Shown: positions 62,577 to 64,000 of the stretch, piece by piece
Layout: every line of letters starts with the position of its first letter
Numbering within the stretch: position 1 is the first letter of the stretch
Source: Streptomyces sp. Ru62
GTDB taxonomy: Bacteria; Actinomycetota; Actinomycetes; Streptomycetales; Streptomycetaceae
Length of the DNA: 64,000 nt
NCBI RefSeq assembly: GCF_002920615.1
Contig: NZ_PQSU01000002.1
Span: 420,963-484,962 of the forward strand
Reading direction: 5' to 3'
Notes under the pieces: model-generated
The model's database searches: none
What the model was told of the DNA's origin: nothing
Seen by the model: the letters and a program-made list of their open reading frames with translations, nothing else
Made by a program: the position numbers and the translations under genes

Positions 62577-63389
62577 CTGGGCAAGCGACAGCCCGAAGGC
62601 CCGCCGCCCGCACCCGCGGTGCAGCGCATCCGACTGCGCTACACCAAGCGCGGCCGCCTGAGGTTCACCAGCCACCGAGACTTCCAGCGCGCCTTCGAGC
62701 GTGCGCTGCGCCGCGCCGAGGTGCCGATGGCCTACTCGGCCGGGTTCACGCCGCACCCGAAGGTGTCGTACGCCAATGCCGCACCCACCGGCACGGGCAG
62801 TGAGGCGGAGTACCTGGAGATCGCGCTCACCGAAGCGCGCGATCCCGAGACCCTGCGCGTCCTCCTCGACGAGTCGCTGCCCGCCGGGCTCGACGTCGTC
62901 GAGGCGGTCGAGGCGCGGACCTCGGGTCTCGCCGACCGGCTGACGGCCTCCGTGTGGGAGCTGCGGCTGGACGGCGTCGACCCGGCCGACGCCGAGCGCG
63001 CGGTCGAGGCCTTCACCAAGGCCGACGCCGTCGAGGTGCAGCGGTTGACCAAGAACGGCGTCCGCACCTTCGACGCCCGCCCGGCCGTGGTGAGCCTGGA
63101 GACGCACGGTGCGCCGGCTGATAGGCCGACCGACCAGCCCTGTGCGATACTGCGGCTGGTTGTTCGGCACGTGACGCCTGCCGTACGACCCGACGACGTC
63201 CTGTCCGGTCTCCGCGCCGTGGCCGACCTGGCGCCGCCGGTCCCCGCAGCGGTGACCAGGCTGGCGCAGGGGCTGTTCGATGAAGAGACCGGCACGGTGA
63301 CCGACCCGCTCGCGCCCGACCGCGAGGCTGCCGGGGCCCTGACGGCCCAGCCGGCCGCCGCCGCGACGGCGCCGGAAGGTCCCGCGTAG
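62577..63389 (+). CDS. TIGR03936/DUF2344 radical-SAM-associated protein, probable CTG start
   Basis: This protein of about 270 residues is the partner of the TIGR03960 radical-SAM protein. Family blocks are IRLRYTKRGRLRFTSHRDF, ALRRAEVPMAYSAGFTPHPK and SYANAAPTGTGSEAEYLEIAL. The reaction is unknown. The start is unusual: CTG at 62577 has GAAGGA 8 bases upstream, but no ATG or GTG lies there. GTG at 62619 would start just before VQRIRLRY without a good site; TTG at 62538 overlaps the previous gene and has none. The C-terminus is Ala-rich and variable. It precedes rne by 262 bases. Confidence 0.88.
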   Translation: MGKRQPEGPPPAPAVQRIRLRYTKRGRLRFTSHRDFQRAFERALRRAEVPMAYSAGFTPHPKVSYANAAPTGTGSEAEYLEIALTEARDPETLRVLLDESLPAGLDVVEAVEARTSGLADRLTASVWELRLDGVDPADAERAVEAFTKADAVEVQRLTKNGVRTFDARPAVVSLETHGAPADRPTDQPCAILRLVVRHVTPAVRPDDVLSGLRAVADLAPPVPAAVTRLAQGLFDEETGTVTDPLAPDREAAGALTAQPAAAATAPEGPA

Positions 63390-63651
63390 GGACGGACGTC
63401 GTAGCGCCGCCCTCGTACTCGGGAGCCACCTGGGTCGGGCAGCGCACCGACCAGAAGACTTTCGCCAGGCCGTACCGACAAGGCGTACGGAACCGGCGAG
63501 ACAGGACACAGAGTGCTCCCGTGCGGCGCCCGCGCCCCGGACGGCGGCCACCGCGCATCGCGCGGGCCGCGGACGTCAACGGCGGACGGTCCCCTGAGAC
63601 CGGTGCCGGACCAGGTGCGGCGCCCGGGAGCCTGACGGGAGAAACGCCCGC

Positions 63652-64000
63652 ATGCTCGAACCGACCGAACCCACTGAGGGTTCCGAACTGAACACTCCGA
63701 GCGACACCCTGCCGCCGCGCAGGCGTCGTCGTGCCGCCTCTCGCCCGGCGGGCCCGCCCGCCGCGGCGGAGGCGCCCGCGGAGGTCACCGTGCCGGCCAT
63801 ACCGGCCGCGGAGGCCGACGAGGTCACCGGGGTGACCGAGGACGTCAGCGAGGCCACCGGGACCGGCGTGATCGCCGAGGCCGCAGAGACCGAAGCGGCT
63901 GCCGCCGCCGGGGAAGCCGCTCCCGCGCGTCCGCGTCGTCGTGCGGCCCGCCGGGCGTCCGCGCCCGCCGGTTCGCCGACATCGGCCGAGGCCGCCGAGA
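63652..64000 (+). CDS. rne: Ribonuclease E/G family protein (N-terminal disordered part, cut by window edge)
   Basis: The visible 116 residues (MLEPTEPTEGSELNTPSDTL, then PPRRRRRAASRPAGPP) match, from memory, the N-terminus of Streptomyces RNase ES. There, low-complexity Ala/Glu/Arg/Pro scaffolds flank a central S1/RNase E catalytic core. No catalytic residue is inside the window. ATG at 63652 follows GGGAGAAA. The preceding 262 bases probably form a long 5' leader; RNase E mRNAs often autoregulate through their leader, but I did not recognise a structure. The position next to the radical-SAM pair is conserved. Confidence 0.88.
   Translation, partial: MLEPTEPTEGSELNTPSDTLPPRRRRRAASRPAGPPAAAEAPAEVTVPAIPAAEADEVTGVTEDVSEATGTGVIAEAAETEAAAAAGEAAPARPRRRAARRASAPAGSPTSAEAAE

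Overview
This is a high-GC actinobacterial chromosome segment, almost certainly Streptomyces. The evidence is very strong GC bias in third codon positions, frequent GTG starts, Streptomyces-type promoters, and a core gene order that matches from memory the S. coelicolor region running from asd to rne (asd, ECF sigma, pepN, sodF, rpiB, tig-clpP1-clpP2-clpX, valS-folC-ndk, mreBCD-mrdA-rodA, two radical-SAM genes, rne). No insertion sequence, prophage, CRISPR array or biosynthetic cluster was found. Both window edges cut genes: asd on the left and rne on the right.

Region 1 (1-19.5 kb) is mixed housekeeping and accessory DNA. It holds asd, an ECF sigma factor coupled to a membrane protein with a striking Gly/Glu/Arg/His repeat, and a secreted subtilase with a tripeptidyl-peptidase-II-like insertion. 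A divergent CGNR regulator/VOC pair shares an operator-like promoter. Then come PPOX, Nudix, metallophosphoesterase, serine hydrolase, glycosyltransferase and SGNH hydrolase genes, a winged-helix/nuclease-like protein, aminopeptidase N, an Rv2466c-type thioredoxin-fold protein lacking its second cysteine, and sodF with a perfect Nur (nickel) box on its promoter.

Region 2 (19.5-31.2 kb) is transport and sulfur acquisition. A minus-strand operon encodes a substrate-binding protein, permease, ATPase, LLM flavin monooxygenase and TauD-type dioxygenase, which together fit organosulfur import and desulfonation. Upstream lie a ROK regulator with a degenerate sugar pocket and two tiny leader-peptide genes; one is a 12-codon frame ending in Cys-Cys that looks like a cysteine-responsive attenuator. 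This operon is the most interesting regulatory unit in the window. Two paralogous amino-acid permeases, bioY and an FAD oxidoreductase flank it.

Region 3 (31.3-38.7 kb) holds rpiB, a Nei-type glycosylase, an Eis-like acetyltransferase, a SpoIIE-type phosphatase, an HD hydrolase, an acyltransferase, a 64-residue membrane protein, a decayed Ser/Thr kinase and two tRNA genes (Gly-TCC and Pro-TGG).

Region 4 (38.8-64 kb) is conserved core: protein quality control (tig, clpP1P2 with a ClgR-type operator, clpX), valS, folC with its DUF4233 partner, ndk, and the cell-shape/spore-wall cluster mreB-mreC-mreD-mrdA-rodA. It continues with a CYTH-CHAD protein and the TIGR03960/TIGR03936 radical-SAM pair. 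That pair is split by a small secreted Cys-pair protein, a membrane protein and an internally repetitive membrane protein, and is followed by the start of rne.
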